From contig NZ_JABIOQ010000024.1 in the NCBI RefSeq assembly GCF_018698455.1, positions 1-64,000 of the forward strand: a DNA stretch of 64,000 nucleotides. The letters run 5' to 3'. The stretch's first letter is position 1. Every line of letters begins with the position of its first letter. The notes under the pieces are model-generated. The model had not been told where the DNA came from. It saw only the letters and a program-made list of their open reading frames with translations, and did no database searches. A program made the translations under genes and the position numbers. This stretch comes from Sulfurimonas sp. (GTDB lineage Bacteria > Campylobacterota > Campylobacteria > Campylobacterales > Sulfurimonadaceae). Below, one piece after another: positions 44,691 through 54,359 of the stretch.

Positions 44691-45542
44691 GTGAAAGCAA
44701 AAATAGAAACAGTAAAAACACTTCTTGAAGCACTCCCTTTTATAAAAGAGTTTCGTAAAGAGATTGTTGTTATAAAATATGGTGGTTCAGCACAAACTTC
44801 CCCTCAATTAAAAGAAAAATTTGCCGAAGATATTTTACTTATGTACCTTGTTGGTATTAAACCAGTAATCATTCATGGTGGTGGAAAAAAAATAACAGAG
44901 ATGTTAGATGCACTTAAAATTGATACAAAGTTTATTGATGGACAGCGAGTAACTACTAAAGAAGTTATGCGTATAGCTGAAATGATTTTAAGTGGTGAAA
45001 TAAATAAAGAAATAGTTTCTCTTTTGAACTCACACAGTGCTAAAGCAATCGGCATAAGTGGTAAAGATGCACATTTTATTACAGCTGAGGCGAAAGATTT
45101 TTCAAAATGGGGATTAACTGGAAATATTACAGATGTAAAAGCAGATGTAGTTTCTAACCTTATCCATGAAGGATTTATTCCTGTTATCGCTCCTATTGCC
45201 GCTGGAGAAGAGATGGGTCATCCAGGATATAATATAAATGCAGATCTTTGTGCTTCATATGTTGCAAAAGCAATAGGTGCAAATAAAATTATATTTTTAA
45301 CAGATACTGAAGGTGTATTAGATAATGATAAGAACCTTTATACATCTTTAAATGCTCATGAAGTAAATAACCTTAAACTTGATGGAACAATTCATGGTGG
45401 AATGGTACCAAAAGTAGATGCTTGCCTTGAAGCAATTACTGGTGGCGTTGAAAAAGCACACATTATTGATGGAAGACTTGAACACTCTATGTTACTTGAA
45501 CTTTTTACTTCAGAGGGTGTTGGTACCCAAATAGTTAAGTAA
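44691..45542 (+). CDS. argB: Acetylglutamate kinase
   Basis: A 283-residue amino-acid kinase for the second step of arginine synthesis. It starts with GTG 44691 after AGAAGGA. VVIKYGGSA near residue 25, PVIIHGGGKKI near 58 and the NINADLCASYVAKAIGA region near 180 are diagnostic. A TAAAAT box lies upstream. It begins a tight plus-strand run through ubiD. The N-terminal helix of arginine-sensitive kinases may be present (VKTLLEALPFIKEF). Confidence 0.95.
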   Translation: MKAKIETVKTLLEALPFIKEFRKEIVVIKYGGSAQTSPQLKEKFAEDILLMYLVGIKPVIIHGGGKKITEMLDALKIDTKFIDGQRVTTKEVMRIAEMILSGEINKEIVSLLNSHSAKAIGISGKDAHFITAEAKDFSKWGLTGNITDVKADVVSNLIHEGFIPVIAPIAAGEEMGHPGYNINADLCASYVAKAIGANKIIFLTDTEGVLDNDKNLYTSLNAHEVNNLKLDGTIHGGMVPKVDACLEAITGGVEKAHIIDGRLEHSMLLELFTSEGVGTQIVK

Positions 45543-45546
45543 AGAT

Positions 45547-45960
45547 GTGAGTTTGATTTTACAAGTTTTCATCGCTTTAATATTGTTTATGAGTATTTCA
45601 TCTGCTGATGAGTTACTAAAAATGGATGATATTTCTTTACAAAAGGATGAACAAAAGGTATTTCTTGTAAAATATGAAAATAAAGAGAGAAAGTTTACCT
45701 TTAGATGGACTCTTTATACAAATGAAGGGCTTGTTACTTTAAGCTCTTACGATACAATTGTGTCACATCATATGATGTTTTTAAATAATACAAATCAAAC
45801 TTTTAAAGTAATACTAAAAAGAGGTTCTAGGATTTATGAAAGAGTCTACTTCTTAGTTAAGTTTAAGAAATTTGATACTAAAGAAAATAGAGCTATTTTT
45901 GAACTTTTTTTATCTGATCCAAGACGAGAGACACAGATAGATGAGTTTAAAAATGATTAA
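45547..45960 (+). CDS. Secreted conserved hypothetical protein
   Basis: 137 residues starting with GTG 45547; the first 20 residues (MSLILQVFIALILFMSISSA) form a signal peptide. The mature part is small, beta-rich and basic in the middle. Not recognised. In C. jejuni an uncharacterised gene occupies the same place ahead of the polyprenyl synthase (from memory, Cj0540), so this may be its counterpart. It lies 4 bases after argB and 9 before the prenyl synthase. Confidence 0.65.
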   Translation: MSLILQVFIALILFMSISSADELLKMDDISLQKDEQKVFLVKYENKERKFTFRWTLYTNEGLVTLSSYDTIVSHHMMFLNNTNQTFKVILKRGSRIYERVYFLVKFKKFDTKENRAIFELFLSDPRRETQIDEFKND

Positions 45961-45969
45961 AGTGAGATA

Positions 45970-46857
45970 ATGCAAAGAGTTGAAAAAGAATTAGCACGAT
46001 TAATTGAAGAGATTGATTATGATGAAGTAACACGATTATTTAGTAATCTAAACGGTGGTAAACGTCTTCGTGCGAAATTAATTTTAAAAATAGCTTCTGA
46101 TAATGAGCAAGCACCACTTTTAGGTGCAATAGTAGAAATGATTCATGCTGCTTCACTTCTTCATGATGATGTTATAGATGATGCAATGACAAGACGTGGA
46201 GAGTCTTCTGTAAACGCGACAGAAGGTAGTAAAACAGCTGTTATGTTAGGAGATATCTTATACTCAAAGGCATTTAGCGAGCTTGTAGTATTTGATAAAG
46301 AGATTGCAAAGATTATAGCATCTTCAGTAACTTCTCTTTCTAAGGGTGAACTATTAGATGTAAATATGGCAAAAGAGTTTAATGAGTCAGAAGAGACTTA
46401 CTTAAATATGCTTTACCTTAAAACAGCTACACTTATAGAAGCATCAGCTGCTGCTAGTGCAATGCTCGCAAAAAAAGATGTTAATACTCATAAAGTGTAT
46501 GGCAAAAATCTTGGTCTTTCATTTCAGATAATTGATGATATCTTAGATATTACAACTGATTCAAAAACTCTTGGTAAACCAGCTATGAATGATTTTGTAG
46601 AGGGAAAATGTACATTACCATATATATACCTTTATGAAAAGCTTGAAGAAAATGATAGAAAAAAGCTAGTATCACTTCATGCTAAAAAGCTCTGTGCAGA
46701 TGAAATCTCTTGGATTAAAGAAAAAATGATGACTCACCAAAGTGTTGAAGAGTCTTTTAAACTTGCAGAAAAACTTTCACTAGAAGCTCAAAGTGTTATG
46801 AGTGGTGATGAAGATTTGGTAAATATTTTACAAACAATGATAAAGAGAAACTATTAA
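45970..46857 (+). CDS. ispB: Polyprenyl (octaprenyl-type) diphosphate synthase
   Basis: A 295-residue trans-prenyltransferase. The first aspartate-rich motif is LLHDDVIDDAMTRRG near residue 64 and the second is FQIIDDILDITTD near 191; GGKRLRAKL near 28 binds diphosphate. It extends isoprenoid chains, probably the menaquinone side chain, since quinone (ubiD-family) and heme genes follow. Chain length cannot be read with certainty. Its stop shares a base with the hemA start. Confidence 0.88.
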   Translation: MQRVEKELARLIEEIDYDEVTRLFSNLNGGKRLRAKLILKIASDNEQAPLLGAIVEMIHAASLLHDDVIDDAMTRRGESSVNATEGSKTAVMLGDILYSKAFSELVVFDKEIAKIIASSVTSLSKGELLDVNMAKEFNESEETYLNMLYLKTATLIEASAAASAMLAKKDVNTHKVYGKNLGLSFQIIDDILDITTDSKTLGKPAMNDFVEGKCTLPYIYLYEKLEENDRKKLVSLHAKKLCADEISWIKEKMMTHQSVEESFKLAEKLSLEAQSVMSGDEDLVNILQTMIKRNY

Positions 46858-48098
46858 TGCACTATTTAAATATTAGCTTTACTCATAAAAATGCTACTCT
46901 TGAGATAAGAGAAAAACTTTCTTATCCAGATGAAGAGAGTAAGCACAAATGTCTTACAGCTCTTTTACAAAATGATGCTATTTTAGAAATTATTTTAATT
47001 TCTACCTGTAATAGAATGGAAGTACTTTGTAATTGTAGCGATATTCCAAGCGCGACAGAACATATATTTAATATGTTAAGTAATCGCTCAAATATCAGTA
47101 TAGAAGAGTTAGAAGGCCGTGCTGATATTTTTGATGGTAGTTCCGCAATACACCATCTTTTTAGTGTTACATCTTCATTGGACTCGATGGTTATAGGTGA
47201 GACGCAAATAGTAGGACAGTTAAAAGATGCATTTAGATTTGCTTATGATAATCAATTTTGTGGTAAGAAATTAGCAAGAGCGATGAAGTCAGCGTTTAAA
47301 TGTGCGGCTAAGGTAAGAAGTACTACAGAAATATCTTCTAAACCAGTTTCAATGGCAAGTGTTGCTGCCTCAAAGCTAAAATCATTAGTTCATGATTTAG
47401 AAGGTAAAAAAGCACTAATTATTGGTGTTGGAGAGATGTCTGAAATCACTGCAAAGCATTTAAAAACAGCTGGCGTAAATGTTTATATCATGAATAGAAC
47501 TAAACATAAGGCTGAGGCCTTTGCACAAAGTTGTGAGGCTGAAGTATTAGACTTTTGTGAATTACCAACAGCAATAAATGAATTTGAGATATTATACACG
47601 GCAACATCTTCATTTTCTCCAATAATAACTGATGAAATTATTAAATCATGTGATTTTGATAGATATTGGTTTGATTTAGCCCTCCCTAGAGATATTCACT
47701 ATAGTAAGGGTGAGAATATACATCTATATGTCATAGATGACTTAAAGGCGATAGTAGATGAAAATCTCACTTTTCGTGAGAATGCTTCAAGAGCTGCACA
47801 TAGTATTATTGGTCGTGAAATAGTAGATTTTTTTGAATGGCTTAATACTCAAGATATAGAGCCACTAATAAAAGAGATATACCTTAGAGCAGGGGATGCA
47901 GCTGCACAAGAAAGCGCAAGAGCCATCCAAAGTGGATATATACCTAAAGAGTATGAAAAAGAAGCTAAGAAAATGTGTGAGCAGGTATTAAAAAGATTTT
48001 TACATGATTTTACAGTAAACATGAGAAATGAGACGAAAGAGCCATATAGTGATTTATTAAGTGGAGCAATCGCTTCAATAATTAAAGAAAAAGTGTAG
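46857..48098 (+). CDS. hemA: Glutamyl-tRNA reductase
   Basis: A 413-residue enzyme reducing glutamyl-tRNA to glutamate semialdehyde, the first step of the C5 tetrapyrrole route. STCNRMEVLCN near residue 46 holds the catalytic Cys, SSLDSMVIGETQIVGQLKDAF near 105 and the NADPH fold IIGVGEMSEITAKHL near 185 follow, and the C-terminal dimerisation domain is complete. It overlaps the prenyl synthase stop (TAATG) and is followed by proS after 10 bases. Confidence 0.95.
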   Translation: MHYLNISFTHKNATLEIREKLSYPDEESKHKCLTALLQNDAILEIILISTCNRMEVLCNCSDIPSATEHIFNMLSNRSNISIEELEGRADIFDGSSAIHHLFSVTSSLDSMVIGETQIVGQLKDAFRFAYDNQFCGKKLARAMKSAFKCAAKVRSTTEISSKPVSMASVAASKLKSLVHDLEGKKALIIGVGEMSEITAKHLKTAGVNVYIMNRTKHKAEAFAQSCEAEVLDFCELPTAINEFEILYTATSSFSPIITDEIIKSCDFDRYWFDLALPRDIHYSKGENIHLYVIDDLKAIVDENLTFRENASRAAHSIIGREIVDFFEWLNTQDIEPLIKEIYLRAGDAAAQESARAIQSGYIPKEYEKEAKKMCEQVLKRFLHDFTVNMRNETKEPYSDLLSGAIASIIKEKV

Positions 48099-48108
48099 GA
48101 TTAGTTTA

Positions 48109-49812
48109 ATGAGAAGAAGTAAAGTATTTATACCAACATCAAAAGATGCACCATCAGATGCACAATTAGTAAGCCATATTTTTTTATCACGAGCAGGCTT
48201 TGTTTCTCAAAATGCAGCAGGACTTTATAACTATATGCCTCTTGCTAAACGTGTTATAAGAAAGATAGAAAATATTATTCACGAAGAGATGAACAATATA
48301 GGAGCACAAGAAGTTGAGCTTTCTTTTGTTACACCTGCCTCGTTATGGGAAGAGTCTGGAAGAATGGAAAAATTTGGAAAAGAATTACTTCGTTTTCGTG
48401 ACCGTAAAGATAACCTTTTTCTTTTAGGGCCAACACATGAAGAGATGATGGTAGATTTAGTTCGAAATCGAATCACTTCATATAAACAACTTCCAATGAA
48501 TCTTTACCAGATTAAAACTAAATTTCGTGATGAAGCAAGACCGCGTTTCGGACTTATGCGTGGGCGTGAGTTTACTATGAAAGATGGCTATTCTTTTCAT
48601 GCATCAGAAGAAGATTTAAATAGAGAATTTGATGCTGTCGAGGCTTCATACAAAAAGATTCTTTCTCGTTTAGGACTTGATTTTAGAGTTGTTGAAGCTG
48701 ATAGTGGAGCGATTGGTGGAAGTGCTTCTAAAGAGATTATGGTGATAGCTGATAGTGGTGAAGATACAATAGCAATTTGTTCAAAATGTGAATATGGTGC
48801 AAACATAGAAGCAGCGACTCGCTCAGTTAAAACAGAACTACCAGAAGCCCCAGAAGCTGCTTTTAATAAATTTCAAACTCCCAATGTAAAGAGTATAGAA
48901 GAATTAAAAGCATTTTTTAAAGTAGATGCTTATTACACTATAAAATGTGTGGCTAAAAAAGTGATATATGATGAGAGTAGTGAGATAGTACTTTTCTTTC
49001 TACGTGGTAGTGATACTCTTCAAGATGTAAAAGCAATGAATGCAACTGAAGCATTAGAGATAGAAGATGCAAGTGAAGAAGAACTCACCAAAATTGGGTT
49101 ATTTCCAGGATTTGTAGGTCCACTAGATCAAGATAAGGCAAAGCATGTAATAGATGAAAGCCTTAGAGGTGCAACAAATATGATTTGTGGCGCTAATGAG
49201 CAAGATTATCACTTTGTTGGTGCGGACCTTTCTGTTATAAGCGATGTGGCCTATTTTTGTGATATTGCCCAAGTTAATGAAGGAGACTCATGTACTCATT
49301 GTGAGGGAGAGTTGTCTTTTTCTAAGGGTATTGAAGTTGGACATATCTTTAAATTAGGAACTACATATTCAAAGGCCCTTAAGGCTGAGTTTTTAGATGA
49401 GAATGGAAAAGCACAGTCTTTTATCATGGGTACCTATGGTATGGGTGTCTCGCGTTTAGTTGCTTCAGTAGTAGAACAGCATCATGATGAAAGTGGTTGT
49501 ATCTGGACTAAAGCAACAGCACCTTACATGGTAAATGTAATGGTTAGTAATATCAAAGATGAAGAACAAATGAAAATGGGTGAAGACCTTTACTTAAAAC
49601 TTCAAGTTGCTGGTGTTGAAGTAATGATAGATGATAGAAAAGATAGATTTGGCTTTAAGATGAAAGATGCAGAACTTATAGGTTTTCCATATACTGTCAT
49701 TATAGGAAAAGAACTTGTAAATGGAAATGTTCAGATATTTACAAGAGCTACAAAAGAGAAAGATGATGTAAGTGCAGATAATGTCTTTAAATCAATTATG
49801 GAACTTATTTAA
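48109..49812 (+). CDS. proS: Prolyl-tRNA synthetase (bacterial type)
   Basis: A 567-residue class II synthetase. Motif 2 lies in FRDEARPRFGLMRGREFTMKD near residue 142, motif 3 in MGTYGMGVSRLVA near 440, and the C-terminal anticodon domain starts near 470. A YbaK-like editing insertion occupies about 235-395. This is the long bacterial form. fxsA begins one base after its stop. Confidence 0.95.
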   Translation: MRRSKVFIPTSKDAPSDAQLVSHIFLSRAGFVSQNAAGLYNYMPLAKRVIRKIENIIHEEMNNIGAQEVELSFVTPASLWEESGRMEKFGKELLRFRDRKDNLFLLGPTHEEMMVDLVRNRITSYKQLPMNLYQIKTKFRDEARPRFGLMRGREFTMKDGYSFHASEEDLNREFDAVEASYKKILSRLGLDFRVVEADSGAIGGSASKEIMVIADSGEDTIAICSKCEYGANIEAATRSVKTELPEAPEAAFNKFQTPNVKSIEELKAFFKVDAYYTIKCVAKKVIYDESSEIVLFFLRGSDTLQDVKAMNATEALEIEDASEEELTKIGLFPGFVGPLDQDKAKHVIDESLRGATNMICGANEQDYHFVGADLSVISDVAYFCDIAQVNEGDSCTHCEGELSFSKGIEVGHIFKLGTTYSKALKAEFLDENGKAQSFIMGTYGMGVSRLVASVVEQHHDESGCIWTKATAPYMVNVMVSNIKDEEQMKMGEDLYLKLQVAGVEVMIDDRKDRFGFKMKDAELIGFPYTVIIGKELVNGNVQIFTRATKEKDDVSADNVFKSIMELI

Positions 49813-50244
49813 ATGCTATATTTTATTATTTATCTTTTTCTAGAAGTACTGATTTCTGTAAATATTTCGTCTTCTATTGGTGGTTTGATTACTTTTTTAG
49901 AAATAGTACTGAGTGCATTTGTAGGGATTGCGATTCTTGTAAATTTTAGAAAGATATTAGTAGAAAATATGACAGCAGTTTCCTATAATTGCATAGACTT
50001 AGAACAATTCCAAAAGCTTAACCTTTTTACACTTCTTGGAGCCCTTCTGTTTATTATTCCGGGCTTTTTAACTGATATAATAGGAGCACTAATGCAGTTT
50101 TCTCTTTTTACTACGATACTAGTGAGTCGTTATAATATGTATAAAGGCAAGTGTAAGACAGATTTTGTGGAAGATAGAAATATTACAAAGGATTCAGATG
50201 TTATTGATGTTGAAGTTATTAGCGACAAGTCTACTATTAGTTAG
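49813..50244 (+). CDS. fxsA: FxsA family membrane protein
   Basis: A 143-residue protein with about three to four membrane helices. The FxsA signatures are a first helix with F-L-E-V-L-I-S, LITFLEIVLSAFVG near residue 26, and LGALLFIIPGFLTDIIGALM near 76. The C-terminal tail is hydrophilic. FxsA is a membrane protein of uncertain role, known for relieving phage exclusion when overproduced in E. coli. Its last 47 bases overlap the thiol-disulfide protein gene in another frame. Confidence 0.82.
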   Translation: MLYFIIYLFLEVLISVNISSSIGGLITFLEIVLSAFVGIAILVNFRKILVENMTAVSYNCIDLEQFQKLNLFTLLGALLFIIPGFLTDIIGALMQFSLFTTILVSRYNMYKGKCKTDFVEDRNITKDSDVIDVEVISDKSTIS

Positions 50245-51031
50245 TTTTGTAAACGCAAGTACAAGCGGTGAAAAAGTTAAAGAGTATTTAGAAGAAAAGT
50301 ATTCAGAAAATACAAATATTAAAACTCTGCAACTTGAAATTGAAGAAGAAGTTGCATTAAAGGAACTCAAAGACTGGAAAGCATATATAGTAGTGCTTAA
50401 AGCAACACTCAAAAAAAAACCAGATAATTTAATTCAACAAAAAGTGATATGGTTCTCAAATGGAGAAGTTATCACTAAAGAACTTACGAGCCTTAAAACA
50501 GAAGAAAGTCTTACTGACTCTGTAAGACCAAAGTTTAAAGATGGGTACTATAAAAAAGAAAATCTTATTTATGGAAATAACAATGCAGAACATAAAGTAG
50601 CAATTTTTTCAGATCCATTATGTCCATTTTGTAGAAGCTTTGTTCCTGGTGCTATAGAAGATATGAAAAAGCAGCCTAAAAAGTTTGCTATATATTACTA
50701 CCACTTTCCACTTCCATCGATTCATCCGGCATCTGTGCCTTTAGTGAAAGCCGCTGTAGCTGCAGAACTTAAAGGATATAAGAATGTCGTTTTAAATCTT
50801 TATAAGGTTCAAGTGGACGCAAAAGAAAAAGATATAAAGAAGGTTCTTACTGCGTTTAACAAGGCTATAGGTTCAAAGTTAGTTCCAGCAGACTTGACAA
50901 CTACAGAGGTAAATAAACAAGTTAACTATGACTCAGAGACAGCTAATAATGTTATGGTTAACGGAACACCAACTCTTTACTTTGATGGTGCAATAGATAA
51001 AACTAAAAAAAAATATTTGAAATATAAATAA
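50198..51031 (+). CDS. DsbC/DsbA-like periplasmic thiol-disulfide protein
   Basis: About 277 residues from ATG 50198, chosen because AAAGGA lies just before it and the signal peptide (MLLMLKLLATSLLLVSFVNA) begins there. An N-terminal domain (about 25-120) precedes the thioredoxin fold with FSDPLCPFCRSFVPGA near residue 146 (CxxC of CPFC type) and the cis-proline loop GTPTLYF near 262. It could introduce or isomerise disulfides in periplasmic proteins, including c-type cytochromes. It overlaps fxsA by 47 bases and abuts hemC. Confidence 0.82.
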   Translation: MLLMLKLLATSLLLVSFVNASTSGEKVKEYLEEKYSENTNIKTLQLEIEEEVALKELKDWKAYIVVLKATLKKKPDNLIQQKVIWFSNGEVITKELTSLKTEESLTDSVRPKFKDGYYKKENLIYGNNNAEHKVAIFSDPLCPFCRSFVPGAIEDMKKQPKKFAIYYYHFPLPSIHPASVPLVKAAVAAELKGYKNVVLNLYKVQVDAKEKDIKKVLTAFNKAIGSKLVPADLTTTEVNKQVNYDSETANNVMVNGTPTLYFDGAIDKTKKKYLKYK

Positions 51032-51033
51032 TC

Positions 51034-51990
51034 ATGAAATTAACAATAGCAACAAGAGTTTCAGACTTAGCACTGTGGCAAGCATATCATATAAAAGATA
51101 GGATAGAATCCGTATTTTCTGATGTAGAAGTAGTTTTAAACAAGATAGTTAGTAATGGCGATAAGGTTTTAAATAAACCTTTAGCTCTAATAGGTGGCAA
51201 AGGTCATTTTACAAAAGAACTAGAGGATGCAATGCTTCGCGGTGAGGCTGATATAGCAGTTCACAGCTTAAAAGATGTACCTACTTATATACCTGATGGT
51301 TTAGAGTTAGTAGCAGTAACTGCTCGTCAAGACCAGAGTGATGTTTTTTTATCCCATAAGTACACATCTGTAGAAGATTTACCTAGTGGAGCAGTTGTCG
51401 GTACTACAAGTTTAAGAAGAAGAATGCAACTACTTAAAAAAAGACCTGATCTTGTAGTAAAAAATTTACGGGGTAATGTAAACACACGACTTCGAAAACT
51501 AGGTGAAGGCCAGTATGATGCGATTATACTTGCTTGGATAGGACTACATAGATTAGACCTACTTAAAGATATTCCTTATATACAAAAACTCTCACTTGAT
51601 ATGATGATACCTCCAATGGGACAAGCAGCTCTAGGAATAGAGATAGTATGCAATAATGATAAAGTAAGAGAGATTGCAGAGAGTCTCAAAGATGTAAATA
51701 CATTTATGGAAACTAGAATTGAGAGAGATTTTATATCTGCTATTGGGGCAGGGTGCTCGGCACCTGTAGCATGTAACGCCGTCGTAGGAAAAAATGAAGT
51801 TACATTTCGAGTTATGCTTGGTTTTCCTGATGGAACAAATATAATGCAAGAAAAACAAGTAGTATCTCTATGTGATTCTCAAGGTTTAGGTCAAAGAGTG
51901 GCACAAAAAATGATAGCAGAGGGTGCTCTAGAACTTTTAGAAAATGCACAAAAAATGGCCTTTAAAGATGAAATGCCACAAAGACTATAA
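51034..51990 (+). CDS. hemC: Hydroxymethylbilane synthase (porphobilinogen deaminase)
   Basis: A 318-residue enzyme that joins four porphobilinogens. TIATRVSDLALWQA at the start, DIAVHSLKDVPT near residue 75, GTTSLRRRMQL near 123 and LRGNVNTRLRKL near 145 are diagnostic, and the dipyrromethane-binding Cys is in AIGAGCSAPVA near 236. It starts 2 bases after the thiol-disulfide gene and is followed by the ubiD-family gene after 10 bases. Confidence 0.96.
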   Translation: MKLTIATRVSDLALWQAYHIKDRIESVFSDVEVVLNKIVSNGDKVLNKPLALIGGKGHFTKELEDAMLRGEADIAVHSLKDVPTYIPDGLELVAVTARQDQSDVFLSHKYTSVEDLPSGAVVGTTSLRRRMQLLKKRPDLVVKNLRGNVNTRLRKLGEGQYDAIILAWIGLHRLDLLKDIPYIQKLSLDMMIPPMGQAALGIEIVCNNDKVREIAESLKDVNTFMETRIERDFISAIGAGCSAPVACNAVVGKNEVTFRVMLGFPDGTNIMQEKQVVSLCDSQGLGQRVAQKMIAEGALELLENAQKMAFKDEMPQRL

Positions 51991-52000
51991 GAATTAAAAT

Positions 52001-53815
52001 ATGAAAAAAACTATAAAACTTTTAGAAAAGCATAATGAACTCAAGATAATTGATGAAGAGTTAGATATATATCTTGAAATTCCTCATTTAGCCTATGCTG
52101 AGGTAAAGAAAAAAGATGGTGGAAAAGCACTTCTTTTTACAAATGTAATCGACGCGAAGAATGGACAAAAATTTGATGAATCTGTTCTTATGAATGTATT
52201 TGGCTCATATAAGCGTACTGAGCTACTTTTTGGTAGAAGTGTTGAGTCTGTAGCGGAGGAAATTACAAAACTACTTCATATGAAACCACCTAGTGGATTA
52301 GTTGCAAAAATGGGCTTAGCTAAAGAGCTTTTTTCGTTGAAAAATATTTTCCCCAAAAAGTTAAAAGGCGAGGGTAAATGCCAAAAAATAAAGTATCTTA
52401 ATGGAGATGTTGATTTAGGGAAACTTCCTGTTCTTACTACTTGGGAACAAGATGGTGGACCATACATAACAATGGGACAAGTTTATACTCAGAGTTTTGA
52501 TGGAGAAATGGTAAACCTTGGTTTGTATAGACTACAAGTTTATGATAAAAATCATCTAGGAGTACATTGGCAGATACACAAAGATAGCTCTCACTTTTTT
52601 GATCAGTACCAAAAAGCTGGAAAAAAGATGCCTGTAAGTATAGCCATCGGTGGAGATCCTCTTTATACTTGGTGTGCAACAGCACCTCTTCCTTATGGGG
52701 TTAATGAACTTCTCATGTATGGTCTTATAACTAAAAAACCTGCACAACTTGTAAAGTCTTTGACTACACCACTTTATATTCCTCGTGATGTTGATTATGT
52801 CATAGAAGGATGGGTTGACACGAGTAAGCTTAAAGTAGAAGGTCCTTTTGGTGATCATACAGGTTACTATACTCTTGAAGAGCCTTATCCTGTTATGGAA
52901 GTCAGTGCAATTACAATGAAGGAAGAAAGAACATTTTTGGCAACAGTTGTTGGAAAACCACCTTTAGAAGATAAGTATATGGGTTGGGCGACAGGAAAGA
53001 TATTCTTCCCTCTTTTAAAAACAACAGTACCAGATTTACTTGATTATCATATGCCAGAAAATGCAGGTTTCCACAACCTAATCTTTGGGAAAATGCAGCC
53101 ACTATATAAAGGACATGCAAAACAATTTATGCATGCTTTTTGGGGAGCAGGACAGATGAGTTTTGTAAAACATGCAATATTTGTAGATGATAAAGCTCCA
53201 AAACTTGATAATTATGAGGCATTAACAAACTATATTTTAAATAGATTTACACCTAAGTCTATGTTTATTACTGAGGGTATCTTAGATGCTCTTGATCATT
53301 CTTCGCCTGAAACACTAGTAGGTGGAAAACTTGGAATTGATGCAACAGCAGCAAATAAAGTTGAGGCTCCTGTTTATCTGGGAAATACGGATCTTTTAAG
53401 TAAATTAAAAGAATTGATACCTGAAGTAGTTGGATTACATCAGTATATGCCAAGTACAAAAAATCCTATTACAGTTATAAGTCTTAATAAAAAAAAGAGT
53501 GTAAGTGAGTATTTTGATGATTTAGTATCTTTAAGCCCACATATAAGAATAGTAGTTTTTGTAGATGAGGAAAAGAATGAGTTAGATAATCCTTACATGC
53601 TAGTTTGGCGAGTAAGTAATAATGTAGATGCACAAAGAGATATATATACATCTGGACTTATGGTAGGTGTGGACGGAACAAATAAAAATAGTTTAGATGG
53701 TTTTACAAGAGAATGGCCTGATGATGTTGATTGTACAGCTTCTGTAATAGAGAGATTAAAAGAAAAAAATGTTTGGAGTTTGGAAGAAAACCTCGCTATA
53801 AAGTATCAATTATAG
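52001..53815 (+). CDS. UbiD-family decarboxylase (menaquinone-type)
   Basis: A 604-residue prenylated-FMN decarboxylase. VNLGLYRLQVYDKNHLGVHW near residue 165, IAIGGDPLYTWCATAPLP near 210 and EGPFGDHTGYYTLEEPYPVMEV near 278 hold the flavin and catalytic Arg/Glu residues. The large size and its place after hemC fit the UbiD-family enzyme seen in campylobacterotal genomes that make menaquinone by the futalosine route. A UbiX partner is not in the window. It ends the run begun at argB. Confidence 0.88.
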   Translation: MKKTIKLLEKHNELKIIDEELDIYLEIPHLAYAEVKKKDGGKALLFTNVIDAKNGQKFDESVLMNVFGSYKRTELLFGRSVESVAEEITKLLHMKPPSGLVAKMGLAKELFSLKNIFPKKLKGEGKCQKIKYLNGDVDLGKLPVLTTWEQDGGPYITMGQVYTQSFDGEMVNLGLYRLQVYDKNHLGVHWQIHKDSSHFFDQYQKAGKKMPVSIAIGGDPLYTWCATAPLPYGVNELLMYGLITKKPAQLVKSLTTPLYIPRDVDYVIEGWVDTSKLKVEGPFGDHTGYYTLEEPYPVMEVSAITMKEERTFLATVVGKPPLEDKYMGWATGKIFFPLLKTTVPDLLDYHMPENAGFHNLIFGKMQPLYKGHAKQFMHAFWGAGQMSFVKHAIFVDDKAPKLDNYEALTNYILNRFTPKSMFITEGILDALDHSSPETLVGGKLGIDATAANKVEAPVYLGNTDLLSKLKELIPEVVGLHQYMPSTKNPITVISLNKKKSVSEYFDDLVSLSPHIRIVVFVDEEKNELDNPYMLVWRVSNNVDAQRDIYTSGLMVGVDGTNKNSLDGFTREWPDDVDCTASVIERLKEKNVWSLEENLAIKYQL

Positions 53816-53909
53816 ATATTTTGTGATTAAAAAATATATTTTACCCCATCTAAGGAAAATATAATAATTTCTAATGTAATATTATATGATAAATCATAAA
53901 AGGGTAAGT

Positions 53910-54245
53910 ATGAAAAAACTAATATTAATTTTTCTATCGTTAACTGTTTTAACATTAACATCGTCAAACGCAGCAATTTATAAGGGACAAAGGGTTTTTG
54001 TAAAAAAATGTTTAAAGTGCCATGATGCTGGGCAAAACTTTGTTTCTAAGTATAAAATGAGGACATGGAAAAAGCTTATGAAGAAAAAAGGTAAAAAGTT
54101 GGCAGCTCTTCACCTTAAAAAGAGAAAAGCTAAAAAATCTTGGAAATATTTTAGAAGTAAGAAATATTCTAAAAAAACTAAACACTTGAAACAGTTCCTT
54201 GTTGAGTATGCAAGAGATAGTGGAAATGTTCCAGCTTGTAACTAA
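53910..54245 (+). CDS. Lysine-rich monoheme c-type cytochrome-like protein
   Basis: About 111 residues from ATG 53910, which follows AAAGGG and starts a signal peptide (MKKLILIFLSLTVLTLTSSNA). One heme-binding CLKCH lies near residue 36, and a possible Met ligand in KYKMRTW near 50. The rest is extremely basic (runs such as KKKGKKLAALHLKKRKAKK), unusual for a small cytochrome. It would be periplasmic. An earlier ATG (53886) is less likely. A strong terminator follows. Confidence 0.7.
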   Translation: MKKLILIFLSLTVLTLTSSNAAIYKGQRVFVKKCLKCHDAGQNFVSKYKMRTWKKLMKKKGKKLAALHLKKRKAKKSWKYFRSKKYSKKTKHLKQFLVEYARDSGNVPACN

Positions 54246-54263
54246 TATCTAACTTCTTTTTTA

Positions 54264-54287
54264 AACAGAGTAGTTTATTACTCTGTT
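54264..54287 (+). terminator. Terminator hairpin after the cytochrome gene
   Basis: Perfect 9-base arms AACAGAGTA (54264-54272) and TACTCTGTT (54279-54287) around a 6-base loop, followed by a T-rich GTTCTTCTT. It separates the cytochrome gene from argH. Confidence 0.65.
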
Positions 54288-54359
54288 GTTCTTCTTACAC
54301 TTTGTAAAATCACCTTATTTCGCTAAAATACAAAACTTTTTAAAATCGGAGATATAATT

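Noticed and set aside
52437-53459. Several minus-strand open frames inside the ubiD-family gene
   Set aside because: The plus-strand gene has intact UbiD motifs throughout; these are antisense shadows.
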